DNA of 64,000 nt from Diaphorobacter sp. HDW4A (GCF_011305995.1 NZ_CP049910.1:4588001-4652000); one strand, 5' to 3'. Numbered from the stretch's first letter, positions 44,986-58,457 are shown. The notes: generated by a model from the letters alone, not told the origin. Translations and numbers: made by a program.

Positions 44986-45846
44986 ATGAGCGACACCCAC
45001 GAAGAAGCGCACACCGGCCCAATCAAGAATCCAAAACAATTGCTGGTGACCGTTATTGCGGCATTCGTGATTCCGGTGTTCATCATTATTGGCCTCGTCT
45101 ACTTTGTCACCTCCAAGGACAAACCGGCGCCCGGCAATGGCAATCCCGAAAAGGCACTGGCCGAACGCATTCAAAAAGTCGGCAGCGTGGAAATCCGCGA
45201 CGCCAACCGACCGTTGCGCAATGGCGACGAAGTCTACAAAGTCCAGTGCGCAGCCTGCCACGGCACCGGTGCCGCTGGCGCTCCCAAATTCGAAGACGCA
45301 GCCGCTTGGGCGCCTCGCCTGAAGCAAGGCTTCGAAGCTCTGGTGCATTCCGCCCTCACAGGCAAGGGCGCCATGGCACCTCAGGGCGGCGGCGACTTCA
45401 ACGACATCGAAATCGCTCGCGGCGTGGCGTACATGGCGAATGCCGCCGGTGGCAAGTTCCCGATTCCCGACAAGCCTGCTGCCGATGGTGCTGCTGCTCC
45501 GGCCTCTGCGGCTGAGGCAGCGCCTGCTGCTGCACCCGCGTCGGCTGCCGAAGTGTCGACTCCCGCTGCAGCAGTTGCCGCACCAGCGCCCGTTGCTGCG
45601 GTGAGTGCGGATGCCGGGAAGGCGCTGTATGACAAGGCCTGCTTTGTCTGCCACGCTGCCGGTGTGGCGGGGGCTCCCAAGTTTGGGGACAAGAATGCGT
45701 GGGCTCCTTATGTCGCCACCGGTATCGATGCGATGGTGAAGGTGGCCATCTCTGGCAAGGGTGCCATGCCGCCGAAGGGTGGGTCTACTGCTTCGGATGA
45801 TGAGATTCGGGCGGCTGTGCAGTACATGGTGGATCACGCCAAGTAA
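44986..45846 (+). CDS. Membrane-anchored dihaem cytochrome c
   Basis: 286 residues from ATG 44986 (MSDTHEEAHTGP). One membrane helix (~18-41) leaves the rest in the periplasm. Two haem sites: C88-A-A-C91-H92 and C219-F-V-C222-H223, each followed by a GKGAMxPxGG loop with Met130 and its counterpart as likely sixth ligands. The domains are linked by ~45 residues rich in Ala and Pro. Each domain is cytochrome c5-like. It should carry electrons between the respiratory chain and a periplasmic acceptor; single-gene unit with its own terminator. Confidence 0.9.
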   Translation: MSDTHEEAHTGPIKNPKQLLVTVIAAFVIPVFIIIGLVYFVTSKDKPAPGNGNPEKALAERIQKVGSVEIRDANRPLRNGDEVYKVQCAACHGTGAAGAPKFEDAAAWAPRLKQGFEALVHSALTGKGAMAPQGGGDFNDIEIARGVAYMANAAGGKFPIPDKPAADGAAAPASAAEAAPAAAPASAAEVSTPAAAVAAPAPVAAVSADAGKALYDKACFVCHAAGVAGAPKFGDKNAWAPYVATGIDAMVKVAISGKGAMPPKGGSTASDDEIRAAVQYMVDHAK

Positions 45847-45877
45847 CCTTCTGTACTTGCTTTGACTGCGTTTGAGG

Positions 45878-45907
45878 ACCGGCTTTTAAGCCGGTTTTCT
45901 TTTTTGG
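45878..45907 (+). terminator. Terminator of the cytochrome c gene
   Basis: ACCGGCT, loop TTTA, AGCCGGT, then a T-rich tail (TTTCTTTTTT). Confidence 0.88.
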
Positions 45908-45932
45908 CTTCTGCTGTGTTGTTAAGGGCGGA

Positions 45933-46285
45933 GGCCGGGACTGCCCCCGGCGGGGTAATCACTTTTTGCTTGCGCCCAAAAAGTAATCAAAAACGCGCTT
46001 TCTAATTCGAGGGCATGCGGCAAAACTCTCTGCGCGACTGCGTCGCTCCGTTCAGGCAGCTTGCCGCAAAAGCGACCTGAAGATGTGTGTTCGGCACGTT
46101 GCTTCGCTCGTGCTGCATCCGGCGGTTTGCAGCGGCAAGTGCCGATGCAAACTTCAAGCACTGACTCACGGCAGATGTCTGACCGGAGCGAAGCGAAGGG
46201 TCGTGGGCAGCAGGGTCGCCTTTTCTTGCTTACTTCTTTTGGCGAAACAAAAGAAGGAATTCGCCCGCCGGGGCGAGACCCGGCC
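45933..46285. repeat. Intergenic element with ~50-bp imperfect terminal inverted repeats
   Basis: The left end (from GGCCGGGACTGCCCCCGGCG at 45933) and the reverse complement of the right end (GGCCGGGTCTCGCCCCGGCG from 46285) align for about 50 bases. Each end also holds its own small hairpin: ACTTTTTG/CAAAAAGT at 45961-45984 and CTTCTTTTG/CAAAAGAAG at 46233-46256. Symmetry continues inward: 46038-46067 matches the complement of 46169-46196 imperfectly. No coding frame is convincing. This looks like a palindromic repeat or MITE-like family member, common in this bacterial group by my recollection. No target duplication is evident. Confidence 0.6.
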
Positions 46286-46294
46286 AACCAAGCT

Positions 46295-46834
46295 TCAAAC
46301 AGCCAACACCAGACGAACAAACCCAAACCTCAGAGGCAGGTCAGAAAACATCACCTCTTCAGGCGAAGAAATCAACCCCGCCTCGATGCCAGCCGCCGCA
46401 TCCACCATGTCCTGCGGATGCACCACCCCTACCCCGGCAGGCAGGACCAGATAGAGCCGTCCCTCCTCGTCCGTCAGCGCGGACTGCAGCGCCGCAATCC
46501 GCTGTGAAAGGCCCGTGTGGGTATGGATGTGCAATTCGCCGGATTCAAAACGGAGCCGCCACACCCACGGCGTGTTTTCCAGATCGACGAACACGCGCTG
46601 CGGGCCATTCTGGAAGAACCAACGGCCGTCGTCGTCTTCGAGGTAGTTGCGGCCGATGAAATCGCGCAGTTTCTCGTGCTCGATCCGGTCGCCGCGCGAT
46701 GTGGGGAAGGGGCCTGTGGTCTGCACTTCGGCATCGCGCAGATACCAGTTGCCACGTGCGTCGAGGCCCAGCCAGCCGTGGCAGGCGGGGACGTTGGGCC
46801 ATTTGGCCATTGCCTGTTTGACGATCTCATCCAT
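46295..46834 (-). CDS. Conserved hypothetical protein, ~180 residues
   Basis: 179 residues, soluble, no signal peptide. It reads as one beta-rich domain: NVPACHGWLGLDARGNWYLRD, then GRNYLEDDDGRWFFQNGPQRVFVDLE and HTHTGL. The aromatic, acidic pattern looks like a structured intracellular protein found in Burkholderiales, but I cannot name its family with confidence. It is followed on the same strand by the inverted-repeat element and preceded by the hydrolase gene transcribed the same way, 27 bases apart, so they may be an operon. Confidence 0.65.
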   Translation of the reverse strand: MDEIVKQAMAKWPNVPACHGWLGLDARGNWYLRDAEVQTTGPFPTSRGDRIEHEKLRDFIGRNYLEDDDGRWFFQNGPQRVFVDLENTPWVWRLRFESGELHIHTHTGLSQRIAALQSALTDEEGRLYLVLPAGVGVVHPQDMVDAAAGIEAGLISSPEEVMFSDLPLRFGFVRLVLAV

Positions 46835-46861
46835 CTCGAGATTGTGCCCTCACCGAGTCCA

Positions 46862-47866
46862 TCAATGTTCGGCGAGCCAGCCGACGACCTGTTCCGGCAC
46901 CATGCGCACATCGCCGGGCCAGTGGCCCTGCGCGAAGCCGACGTGTCCACCGTGCTGCGGTTGCCACAGGAGTATGTGCTTGCTGGCGTCCTGCGGACCC
47001 GGCAGGCTGGCTGCGGGCACGAAGGGGTCGTTGCGTGGGTTGATCACCAATGCGGGCACGCGCACCTGCGTGAGCAAGGGCTTGGCGGAAGCGCGGCGCC
47101 AATAATCGTCGGCGTCGCGAAAGCCGTGCAGTGGCGCGGTGAACACGTCGTCGAAACCGTGCAGATCGCGCACGCCGCGCAGACGCTCGGCATCGAACAG
47201 GTCGGGAAACTGCGCGAGTTTGGCGAGCGCCTTGGGGACCATGGAGCGCAAAAACATGCGTGCATAGATCTGGCGATTGAAGCCTTGGTCGATGGCTGCG
47301 CCACCCGCAGCAAGGTCCAGCGGCGCGCAAAGGGAGACCACACCGTCGACCATGCGCGCGGCGTTAGAACCCAGCTCTCCCGCCCAGCGCATGAGCGCGT
47401 TGCCACCGAGTGAAATGCCCACGGCGTAGAGCGGTGGTCGCACCACGGTGTTGGTGCCACCCTGGAGCTTTGCAAAGCGCTCGAGCAGCCAGTCCACCTC
47501 TTCGAAATCACCGGAGTGATATGCGCGCGGTGCGAGGTTGATTTCGCCGCTGCAGCCACGAAAGTGCGGCACGGCGAAGTTCCAGCCGCGCGCTGCGGCC
47601 ACGTCGGCGAAGGCCTTGGCATAGTGGCTGTCCGACGAGCCTTCGAGGCCGTGAAACATCACCAGCATGGGTGATGGCGATGCCTCGGCATTCGGGCGCT
47701 GCAAGAAATCGACGTCCACGAAGTCCTGTCCATCTGGCGTTGGCCAGCGCTCGCGCCGCCACTGCGGGACAGACTTGGCATCTGACGAGGTGCTGCGCGC
47801 GCCCAATGCCGACCAGATCGTCTGGGCATTTCCACCGGGAAGCCACCAGGGGGCTGTGTACTTCAT
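46862..47866 (-). CDS. Alpha/beta hydrolase, YheT family
   Basis: 334 residues from the ATG at 47864-47866 (MKYTAPWWLPGGNAQTIW), the family's usual N-terminus; an upstream extension would overlap the SnoaL-like gene. Catalytic residues fit: VMFHGLEGSSDSHY oxyanion region, nucleophile Ser in AVGISLGGNAL, Asp in NPRNDPF and His in GGHVGF. YheT proteins are putative esterases or lipases with no agreed substrate. Just downstream of the SnoaL-like gene on the same strand. Confidence 0.88.
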   Translation of the reverse strand: MKYTAPWWLPGGNAQTIWSALGARSTSSDAKSVPQWRRERWPTPDGQDFVDVDFLQRPNAEASPSPMLVMFHGLEGSSDSHYAKAFADVAAARGWNFAVPHFRGCSGEINLAPRAYHSGDFEEVDWLLERFAKLQGGTNTVVRPPLYAVGISLGGNALMRWAGELGSNAARMVDGVVSLCAPLDLAAGGAAIDQGFNRQIYARMFLRSMVPKALAKLAQFPDLFDAERLRGVRDLHGFDDVFTAPLHGFRDADDYWRRASAKPLLTQVRVPALVINPRNDPFVPAASLPGPQDASKHILLWQPQHGGHVGFAQGHWPGDVRMVPEQVVGWLAEH

Positions 47867-47910
47867 CTGCAAGTCAACGACTCCACCAAACCCGTCATGG
47901 GATCTCCAGA

Positions 47911-48363
47911 TCAATGCAACACATGTGCGCGCGGTGGCGGCGCACCGCGTTCACCGGGAGTCGTGGCGCTTGCATGGTGCGCCACGATGCGCCAGCCCTG
48001 TGGCTGCTTCATGTACACGTTGGTGGCATAGACCAGCGCCTCGCGCGGGCCATCGGGGAGATTGACCACCACATGCTCGACCACATTGTGCACGGCACTT
48101 CCGTGGGAATCCATGCGCACGACTTCGCCGGGCTTGACGTTGAGGCCGCCGCGCTCGAGCATGCTGGCGAACAACTCGCGAATCGCTTGCACGCCCACCA
48201 CACGCACGCCGCCGCCGGGATGCACGCAAAAGACGTCATCATCATCGGCCCAACAGGCCATCAGGCGCTCCAGATCAGCGGCTTGCAGTGCGTCATAGAA
48301 CGCGGCTTCGACCTCATCGGGACTGCCCGCCAGCAAGGCCGCTCGCGTTGTGGTTCGTTTCAT
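47911..48363 (-). CDS. SnoaL/DUF4440-like NTF2-fold protein
   Basis: 150 residues. The pattern PDEVEAAFYDALQAADLERLMACWADDDDVFCVHPGGG with later VVGVQAIRELFASML and MKQPQGWRIVAHHAS is the SnoaL-like cone fold with a C-terminal His pair. Such proteins are often small-molecule isomerases or have no known activity. The ~25 C-terminal residues (TTPGERGAPPPRAHVLH) look disordered. It is divergent from lemA, ~200 bases apart. Confidence 0.82.
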   Translation of the reverse strand: MKRTTTRAALLAGSPDEVEAAFYDALQAADLERLMACWADDDDVFCVHPGGGVRVVGVQAIRELFASMLERGGLNVKPGEVVRMDSHGSAVHNVVEHVVVNLPDGPREALVYATNVYMKQPQGWRIVAHHASATTPGERGAPPPRAHVLH

Positions 48364-48567
48364 GGTTCACCATCAGACAAGGTTAAATTCTGTAATGCCG
48401 CGCCCGGCGGCTTGGGGGCCTACAAGGCGGGACACATAATTTATGCAAAATGTGTGACACTGCGCCCCTCGTCGGCCTTGGCATGCAGCCGATCACCGTG
48501 TGATCCGGCAGGGCTGCCGGCGGGCGCACGGTCTTTTGATCCAACCCACTTTCTACCTCATACGTCC

Positions 48568-49185
48568 ATGACCATCAAACGCCTCCTTGGATTCATCGCG
48601 ACAGTCGCCACCGCTCTGGCACTGACAGGCTGCGGCTACAACCAGTTCCAGCAGCTCGACGAACAGAGCAAGGCCGCTTGGAGCGAGGTGCTCAACCAGT
48701 ACCAGCGCCGAGCCGACCTGGTGCCCAACATCGTGGCGTCGGTGAAGGGCGAGGCCAATTTCGAACAGGAAACGCTGACCAAGGTGATCGAGGCACGCTC
48801 CAAGGCCACATCGATCCAGGCCACGCCAGATCTGGTGAACAACCCCGAGGCATTCAACAAATTCCAGCAGGCACAGGGCGAGCTTTCCAGTGCGCTCTCG
48901 CGCCTGATGGTGGTCTCCGAGCGCTACCCCGATCTAAAAGCCAATCAGGCTTTCCGCGATCTGCGCGTAACGCTTGAAGGCACGGAAAACCGCATCACCG
49001 TGGCGCGCAACCGCTACATTCAGACCGTTCAGGAATACAACGTGTTGGCCCGCAGCTTCCCGAACAACCTGACGGCCATGGTCATGGGCTACAAGCCCAA
49101 GGCCAACTTCACCGTGCAAAACGAGGCTGAAATCAGCAAGCCGCCCGTGGTCGACTTCTCGGCTCCTGCCGCAAGCAAGCCTTGA
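48568..49185 (+). CDS. lemA: LemA family lipoprotein-like protein
   Basis: 205 residues from ATG 48568. The N-terminus LLGFIATVATALALTGCGYN is a membrane helix ending in a lipobox-like TGC, followed by the LemA helical hairpin: NQYQRRADLVPNIVASVKGEA, then SALSRLMVVSERYPDLKANQAF and ENRITVARNRYIQTVQEYN. The LemA fold is a four-helix bundle facing the periplasm; its biochemical role is unsettled. It is followed at 35 bases by two TPM-domain genes, a common trio. Confidence 0.92.
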   Translation: MTIKRLLGFIATVATALALTGCGYNQFQQLDEQSKAAWSEVLNQYQRRADLVPNIVASVKGEANFEQETLTKVIEARSKATSIQATPDLVNNPEAFNKFQQAQGELSSALSRLMVVSERYPDLKANQAFRDLRVTLEGTENRITVARNRYIQTVQEYNVLARSFPNNLTAMVMGYKPKANFTVQNEAEISKPPVVDFSAPAASKP

Positions 49186-49220
49186 ACGTAGACTGAGTGG
49201 TCGTCGTCGTGCCGATTCTG

Positions 49221-50156
49221 ATGCGAATGTTGTCTCCTGCGCATTTTCTGCGGGCCTGGCTCGCGGCATGTCTGTTGTGGTTTGGATGGGTTGGAGCACA
49301 GGCACAGCAGTTGCTACCCGTGCCCGCGCTTACGGCCCATGTGATCGACCAAACCAGCACGCTGGACGCATCGGCCAAGGCGGCACTTGAATCACAGCTC
49401 GCCGGCATCGAGCAGAAACACGGCTCGCAGGTGGTGGTGCTCATGGTGCCCACCACCGCGCCCGAAGACATCGCCTCGTATGCCAACCGCATCGGCAATT
49501 CCTGGAAAATCGGTCGCAAGGACGTGGGCGACGGCCTGATCATTCTCGTCGCAAAGAACGACCGGCGCATGCGCATCGAGGTCTCCAAAACCCTCGAAGG
49601 CGCGGTGCCCGACCTTGCTGCGGCCCGCATCATCGACGGTGCCATGGCGCCCAAGTTCAAGCAAAACGACTACGCGGGTGGCTTGCAAGCTGCAGTCGAC
49701 CAAATCGGCGCGCGCATTGCGGGTGAAGCACTGCCCCTGCCCGAAACACCCAAGATGCAGGGCCAAGGCAAGCAGCAGTCCTCCGGTTTCGACTGGCAGG
49801 ACATGGCGATCTTTCTGTTCTTCGCCGTGATGGTGGCCGGACCCGTCGTGCGCCGCATCTTTGGGCGCCCCATCGGCGGCCTGCTGATGGGCGGCGGCGT
49901 GGGCTTCATCGCCTTCATCGTCACCGCCAGCATCGGCCTGGCGGCGGGTGCTGGCGTGCTCGCGCTCCTCTACACCCTGCTCTTCAGCGGCAAAGGTGGC
50001 GGCGGGCCCATCGTGCACGGCGGCGGATTTCCGGGCGGCTTCGGCGGTGGTGGAGGCGGCTTTGGTGGAGGTGGCGGATTCAGCGGCGGCGGAGGGGGTT
50101 TCAGCTCCGGAGGCGGCGGTGACTTCGGCGGCGGTGGCGCGTCCGGCGACTGGTGA
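49221..50156 (+). CDS. TPM-domain membrane protein with glycine-rich tail (YgcG family)
   Basis: 311 residues from ATG 49221; a GTG at 49197 and ATG at 49227 are alternatives and no ribosome site settles it. A signal peptide ends at VGAQAQQ. The TPM domain (~25-150) has HVIDQTSTLDASAKAAL, VGDGLIILVAKNDRRMRIEV and GGLQAAVDQI. Two membrane helices near 215-265 are followed by a ~55-residue tail almost wholly Gly with Phe/Ser. TPM domains include phosphatases and photosystem repair factors. It overlaps the next TPM gene by four bases. Confidence 0.85.
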   Translation: MRMLSPAHFLRAWLAACLLWFGWVGAQAQQLLPVPALTAHVIDQTSTLDASAKAALESQLAGIEQKHGSQVVVLMVPTTAPEDIASYANRIGNSWKIGRKDVGDGLIILVAKNDRRMRIEVSKTLEGAVPDLAAARIIDGAMAPKFKQNDYAGGLQAAVDQIGARIAGEALPLPETPKMQGQGKQQSSGFDWQDMAIFLFFAVMVAGPVVRRIFGRPIGGLLMGGGVGFIAFIVTASIGLAAGAGVLALLYTLLFSGKGGGGPIVHGGGFPGGFGGGGGGFGGGGGFSGGGGGFSSGGGGDFGGGGASGDW

Positions 50157-50764
50157 TGATGAACCACACACCTTCCATGACCACCCACACCAAGGATCGA
50201 GGCACATCAACAATGGAACAGCAGCACACCCGGCACTCGGCAGGATTTTTTGCCCGGATCGCACGTCTGGTGCGCAACCGCATGGCAGAAGACTCGCTGC
50301 GCCGCGTGCTGCCCGAAGACGTGCAAAAGCGCCTCGCCCAGCGCGTGGTGGCCAGCGAAAGACGCCACATCGGCCAGATCCGCATCTGCGTCGAAGGTGG
50401 CCTGCCGCTGTCCTACATCTGGCGTTCGGCCAACGCCCATGAACGCGCTGTCACCCAGTTCGGCAAGCTGCGCGTCTGGGACACCGAGCACAACAACGGC
50501 GTGCTCATCTACCTGCTGGTCGCCGAGCACGCCATCGAAATCCTCGCCGACCGCGGCATCGCACGCAACATCGAGCCCAAGATCTGGCACGAGATGGTCG
50601 CACGCATGCGCGAGCAGTTCCGTGAAGGCCGCTACGAAGACGGACTGACCGAGGCCATCGCGGCTGTGACGGTCGCGTTGGTGGAGCAATATCCGGCGGT
50701 GGAAGGCGGGGGCGCCATGCACTCGAATGAACTGCCAGATGGTCCGGTGATCATTCAAGGCTGA
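50153..50764 (+). CDS. Second TPM-domain protein
   Basis: 203 residues, ATGA overlap with the gene before; Met21 (MEQQHTRHS) is a later alternative start. No signal peptide. A shorter TPM fold is recognised from SERRHIGQIRICVEGGLPLSYIW, the WDTEHNNGVLIYLLVAEHAIEILADRGI block and FREGRYEDGLTEAIAAV. It is probably cytosolic or membrane-peripheral. Usually found with LemA and a glycine-tailed TPM protein, as here. Confidence 0.82.
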   Translation: MMMNHTPSMTTHTKDRGTSTMEQQHTRHSAGFFARIARLVRNRMAEDSLRRVLPEDVQKRLAQRVVASERRHIGQIRICVEGGLPLSYIWRSANAHERAVTQFGKLRVWDTEHNNGVLIYLLVAEHAIEILADRGIARNIEPKIWHEMVARMREQFREGRYEDGLTEAIAAVTVALVEQYPAVEGGGAMHSNELPDGPVIIQG

Positions 50765-50974
50765 ATAGGAAGTCGGCTAGCCCGATAAGACTTCCGCGCC
50801 ACTGCTCGCTCGATTCAAGCATTCCCTGAGAGCGTGAGAGCGATACGCGCATAGGCCGCCCATTGGGGGCGATTGAGAGTCTGTCTATTTGTGCAACATA
50901 GAAAACTTGTCGGGATTTTCACGGCTCGGCTTTCGCTTTGACATCGTAGCTCTGCCAATACATGGCCCTGAAAC

Positions 50975-50999
50975 GAAAAAACCGCCCGAAGGCGGTTTT
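50975..50999 (-). terminator. Terminator of the atp operon
   Basis: Read on the minus strand: ACCGCC, loop TTCG, GGCGGT, then six T. It lies 34 bases after the atpC stop. Confidence 0.9.
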
Positions 51000-51032
51000 C
51001 ATGAAGCGCTTGGACTCGCGAAAGACGAGTGC

Positions 51033-51449
51033 TCAGCGCTTCTGACGGAACTTGCGCAGTGCGGCGATCTGAGCGGCCATGACGGCCAGTTCAGATTGCG
51101 CGCGCGCCAGATCGACGTCGCTCTTGGCGTTCTTGAGGGCTTCCTCGGCGGCCTTGCGGGCTTCTTCAGCCTTCTGGTCGTCCAGGTCCTTGCCGCGGAT
51201 AGCGGTGTCGGACAGAACGGTCACGCGGTCAGGTTGCACTTCCAGAATGCCTCCGGCCACGAAGACGAATTCTTCGTCGCCGTTGGGCAGCTCGATGCGA
51301 ACGGAACCGGGCTTGATGCGGGTGATCAGCGGAGTGTGCTTGGGCAGAATGCCCAGCTCGCCAGCTTCACCGGGCAGCGCAACAAAGCGTGCCTCGCCGG
51401 AGAAGATCGACTCTTCGGCGCTGACCACATCGACGTGGATGGTGTTCAT
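51033..51449 (-). CDS. atpC: ATP synthase epsilon subunit
   Basis: 138 residues from the ATG at 51447-51449; AGGAGC lies just upstream, and an earlier in-frame ATG reads through non-family sequence. N-terminal beta-sandwich ([40 protein letters not shown]) and a C-terminal helical hairpin rich in Ala and Glu. Sits on the central stalk of F1 and can inhibit ATP hydrolysis. Last gene of the operon; 90 bases after atpD, the largest gap in the operon. Confidence 0.96.
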   Translation of the reverse strand: MNTIHVDVVSAEESIFSGEARFVALPGEAGELGILPKHTPLITRIKPGSVRIELPNGDEEFVFVAGGILEVQPDRVTVLSDTAIRGKDLDDQKAEEARKAAEEALKNAKSDVDLARAQSELAVMAAQIAALRKFRQKR

Positions 51450-51539
51450 GTTGGGCTCCTGGAAAAGGTTGGAAAACGACGGCTTGTTCAAGCGTTTGGC
51501 TGACTGGCAGCAAAGGTGCTGCCGGCCAGCCAAGGCTCA

Positions 51540-53832
<2,293 letters not shown>

Positions 53833-53850
53833 GATGGTTCCTCGTCCGGA

Positions 53851-55410
53851 TTAAACGAACGACTTCTTGAACGCAGCGATGGCTTGGGACAGCTCGGCCT
53901 CGTCCTTGCCTTCCTTGTCGAAAGCACGGTTCTTGTCCAGACGCTCCACCAAGCCAGCGTAGCTGGTCTTGAGGAACTGGTGCAGACCGTGTTCGAAAGG
54001 CAGAACCTTCTTCACATCGATGTCGTCCAGGAAGCCCTTGTTGGCAGCGAACAGCGAAGCCGCCATCATGCTGATGGGCAGCGGGCTGTACTGAGGCTGC
54101 TTGAGCAGTTCAGTCACGCGCGCACCACGGTCGAGCTGCTTGCGGGTAGCTTCATCCAGATCGGAAGCGAACTGCGCGAACGCAGCCAGTTCACGGTATT
54201 GAGCCAAGTCGGTACGGATACCGCCGGACAGGCCCTTGATCAGCTTGGTCTGGGCAGCACCACCCACGCGCGACACCGAGATACCGGCGTTGATGGCGGG
54301 ACGGATACCGGCGTTGAACAGGCTGGTTTCCAGGAAGATCTGACCGTCAGTGATCGAAATCACGTTGGTAGGAACGAAAGCGGACACGTCACCGGCTTGG
54401 GTTTCGATGATTGGCAGAGCCGTCAGCGAACCTGTCTTGCCCTTGACTTCACCCTTGGTGAAGGCTTCCACGTAGTCAGCGTTCACGCGAGCTGCGCGCT
54501 CGAGCAGACGGCTGTGGAGATAGAACACGTCGCCAGGGAACGCTTCGCGGCCTGGTGGACGGCGCAGCAGCAGCGACACTTGACGGTATGCAACGGCTTG
54601 CTTGGACAAGTCGTCATACACGATCAGTGCGTCTTCGCCGCGGTCGCGGAAGTATTCGCCCATCGTGCAGCCCGAATAGGCCGACACGTACTGCATCGCA
54701 GCCGATTCGGAAGCGGTGGCAGCCACGACGATGGTGTAATCCATCGCGCCGGCTTGCTCGAGAGCACGCACCACGTTCTTGACCGAAGAAGCCTTCTGGC
54801 CGATGGCTACGTACACGCAGACAACGCCCTGACCCTTCTGGTTGATGATGGCGTCGATCGCGACGGCAGTCTTGCCGGTCTGACGGTCGCCAATGATCAG
54901 TTCGCGCTGGCCACGGCCGATTGGCACCATGGCGTCGATGGCCTTGGTACCTGTCTGCAGAGGCTGGTCAACGGATTGACGTGCGATAACGCCTGGGGCG
55001 ACCTTTTCGATCACGTCCGTCATCTTGGCGTTGATTGGGCCCTTGCCGTCGATCGGCTGACCCAGAGCGTTCACCACGCGGCCGACGAGTTCGGGGCCGA
55101 CGGGCACTTCCAGAATGCGGCCCGTGCATTTCACGGTGTCGCCTTCGGAGATGTGCTCGTACTCGCCCAGAATCACGGCGCCGACGGAGTCGCGCTCGAG
55201 GTTCAGTGCCAAGCCAAAGGATGGCTGGCCATCGGAGCCTGCTGGGAATTCCAGCATTTCGCCCTGCATCACATCGGACAGGCCGTGCACGCGCACGATA
55301 CCGTCAGTCACGGAAACAACCGTGCCCTGGTTACGGATATCAGCGCCAGCGGCCAGCCCTTCGATGCGGCTCTTGATCAGTTCTGAAATTTCAGCGGGAT
55401 TGAGTTGCAT
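53851..55410 (-). CDS. atpA: ATP synthase alpha subunit
   Basis: 519 residues from ATG 55408-55410 ([17 protein letters not shown]); a start five codons earlier lacks family sequence. Walker [26 protein letters not shown] and the [13 protein letters not shown] arginine-finger region are intact. Non-catalytic nucleotide-binding subunit of F1. 18 bases before atpG, 41 after atpH. Confidence 0.98.
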   Translation of the reverse strand: MQLNPAEISELIKSRIEGLAAGADIRNQGTVVSVTDGIVRVHGLSDVMQGEMLEFPAGSDGQPSFGLALNLERDSVGAVILGEYEHISEGDTVKCTGRILEVPVGPELVGRVVNALGQPIDGKGPINAKMTDVIEKVAPGVIARQSVDQPLQTGTKAIDAMVPIGRGQRELIIGDRQTGKTAVAIDAIINQKGQGVVCVYVAIGQKASSVKNVVRALEQAGAMDYTIVVAATASESAAMQYVSAYSGCTMGEYFRDRGEDALIVYDDLSKQAVAYRQVSLLLRRPPGREAFPGDVFYLHSRLLERAARVNADYVEAFTKGEVKGKTGSLTALPIIETQAGDVSAFVPTNVISITDGQIFLETSLFNAGIRPAINAGISVSRVGGAAQTKLIKGLSGGIRTDLAQYRELAAFAQFASDLDEATRKQLDRGARVTELLKQPQYSPLPISMMAASLFAANKGFLDDIDVKKVLPFEHGLHQFLKTSYAGLVERLDKNRAFDKEGKDEAELSQAIAAFKKSFV

Positions 55411-55451
55411 GACTCTTTCCTTCAATTTTGGTTAGCCGGGTCCTCGCCGCA

Positions 55452-55994
55452 TCACGCAGTGAGGGCTGCTTTCATTTGTTCGAGTCGTGCCTTGACCGAA
55501 GTGTCGAGCACCTCGTCTCCGACGACCACACGCACGCCACCGATCAGCGACTCATCCACCTTGGTGGAGAGTTCCAGCTTGCGGCCGAAACGCTTTTCGA
55601 GCGAAGCACGGAGATCGGCGAGAGCGGCCGCATCCATCGGGAAAGCGCTGTAGACCACTGCGTCCGAAGAACCCTTGCTGGCGTTCACCAGCGAGCGGAA
55701 CTGGGCGGCGATCTCTGGCAGCACATCCACGCGACCGTTGTCGATCACGGTCTTCAGGAAGTTGGTGGCCATGGCAGGCATCTGCGTGCGGATGACCGAA
55801 GTGAACAGACCGAGCAGCTGCTCGGGTGTCACCTTCGGGTTGTCGGCCAGCGAACGGACTTGAGGATCGGCGGCAATCGCCGCCATCTCGTCCGTCCATG
55901 AAGCCGTGGCCGTCAGGTCCACGCCTGCAACATCTTTGCAGGCCTTGAACAGAGCCTCAGCGTAAGGGCGGGCAATGGTGGCGAGTTCTGCCAT
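55452..55994 (-). CDS. atpH: ATP synthase delta subunit
   Basis: 180 residues. N-terminal helical bundle begins [19 protein letters not shown] and the C-terminal domain has [26 protein letters not shown], the family signature. It joins the peripheral stalk b dimer to the top of F1. 10 bases after atpF. Confidence 0.97.
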   Translation of the reverse strand: MAELATIARPYAEALFKACKDVAGVDLTATASWTDEMAAIAADPQVRSLADNPKVTPEQLLGLFTSVIRTQMPAMATNFLKTVIDNGRVDVLPEIAAQFRSLVNASKGSSDAVVYSAFPMDAAALADLRASLEKRFGRKLELSTKVDESLIGGVRVVVGDEVLDTSVKARLEQMKAALTA

Positions 55995-56004
55995 GGTTGC
56001 TCCC

Positions 56005-56475
56005 TTACAGCTCGGTCTTCAGACGGTTCAACAGGTCCGCGTGAACGCCAGCGTTGACTTCCTTGCGGAGAATCTGCTCGGCTCCCTTGACGGCCAATGC
56101 CGCCACCTGCTCACGCAGGGCTTCACGGGCTTGAATCGACTGCTGTTGGGCTTCAGCCTGGGCTGCAGCGACAATCTTGTTGCCTTCTTCTGCAGCGCGT
56201 GCTTTTGCCTCTTCAATGATGGCCTGTGCGCGGCGCTCGGCATCAGCCAGGCGCGTTGCAGTTTCGTTGCTGGCGGCGGTCAATTCCTGCTTCACGCGCT
56301 GGTCTGCAGCGGCGAGTTCGGTCTTGGCACGGTCAGCAGCAGCGAGACCATCAGCGATTTTCTGGGCTCGTTCATCCAGTGCCTTCGCAATCGGGGGCCA
56401 CACGAACTTCATCGTGAACAGCGCCAGAATCAGGAAAACAATGGCCTGAACGAACAGGGTCGCATTGATACTCAC
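56005..56475 (-). CDS. atpF: ATP synthase b subunit
   Basis: 156 residues. One N-terminal membrane helix ([20 protein letters not shown]) followed by [12 protein letters not shown] and a long Ala/Glu/Gln-rich coiled coil to the end. It forms the peripheral stator stalk, as a dimer. Confidence 0.97.
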   Translation of the reverse strand: MSINATLFVQAIVFLILALFTMKFVWPPIAKALDERAQKIADGLAAADRAKTELAAADQRVKQELTAASNETATRLADAERRAQAIIEEAKARAAEEGNKIVAAAQAEAQQQSIQAREALREQVAALAVKGAEQILRKEVNAGVHADLLNRLKTEL

Positions 56476-56510
56476 GGCAACACCTTTCTATCTAGGGCGT
56501 TGATCGGAGC

Positions 56511-56789
<279 letters not shown>

Positions 56790-56811
56790 TTAAGAAAAAG
56801 GAAAGGAAAGA

Positions 56812-57693
<882 letters not shown>

Positions 57694-57711
57694 TCAATTA
57701 ATCAATCAGTT

Positions 57712-58173
57712 CTACTTACTGCGACGCACCAAAAGTGCAACCCAATAAGCCTTCATAGTGACGACCATGCCAATCAGCAAAGCCAACCAGCTCACTCCGG
57801 CAAGGATCCGGGGTGCAGCTACCAGCATGGCCACCGTCAACAAAATCTTGACCAGCTCCCAGCCAAAGAGCCCGACCATGGCACCGCCTGCGGAACCACC
57901 GCGCCCGCGGGCCAAGCCTCGCGCAAACACTAGCGACGGTATCACCACCGACAAAACGCCATATGCCACCGAATACGCAATCTGCGCCTTCGACGACACC
58001 AGCCATGCCACCAGCACGGCTGTCGCCCCCACGAGCGCCTGAGCCAGAACGATCCACCATATGGAAAGCGTCTTGTGTCTCGTGCGCCACTCCTGCGCTT
58101 CTTGCGCAGTCAGGGGCTTGAAATCGGAATCTTCAACCTCAGTTTCGGTCTCAGGCGTCATGTCTTTGTTCAT
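57712..58173 (-). CDS. atpI: ATP synthase accessory protein AtpI
   Basis: 153 residues. An acidic N-terminal tail (~35 residues) precedes four membrane helices, with GLARGRGGSAGGAMVGLFGWELVKILLTVAML matching the AtpI plan. It assists c-ring assembly or Mg transport in studied bacteria. It opens the operon; the promoter should lie in 58174-58440, where nothing stands out. Confidence 0.88.
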   Translation of the reverse strand: MNKDMTPETETEVEDSDFKPLTAQEAQEWRTRHKTLSIWWIVLAQALVGATAVLVAWLVSSKAQIAYSVAYGVLSVVIPSLVFARGLARGRGGSAGGAMVGLFGWELVKILLTVAMLVAAPRILAGVSWLALLIGMVVTMKAYWVALLVRRSK

Positions 58174-58457
58174 TAGGCGACGCCCTTGTAACAGACCAAA
58201 TCTTTAACAAAGCTCTTGATTATAAATAGAAACCCGGACAGGTCGATAGCACCCGCCTCGTTTCTTACATTCTCGGGGCGCTGCCGCATGCTCTGTCGCC
58301 CTCAACCAACGGGAATGGGCATACATGCAATCTTTGCTTGCCAAAGCGCTCCGGCCCTGCTTTGACAGGGGCTTAGCGCCGTGGAGCTTGCGATTTTGCA
58401 CTTTGCCCTTACATGATGGTGACAGGCAATCCACACCAAGACTGCGAGTACACCACC

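Noticed and set aside
49990..50150. GGC/GGA-rich tract resembling a simple repeat
   Set aside because: It is the in-frame glycine-rich tail of the TPM protein, common in this family.
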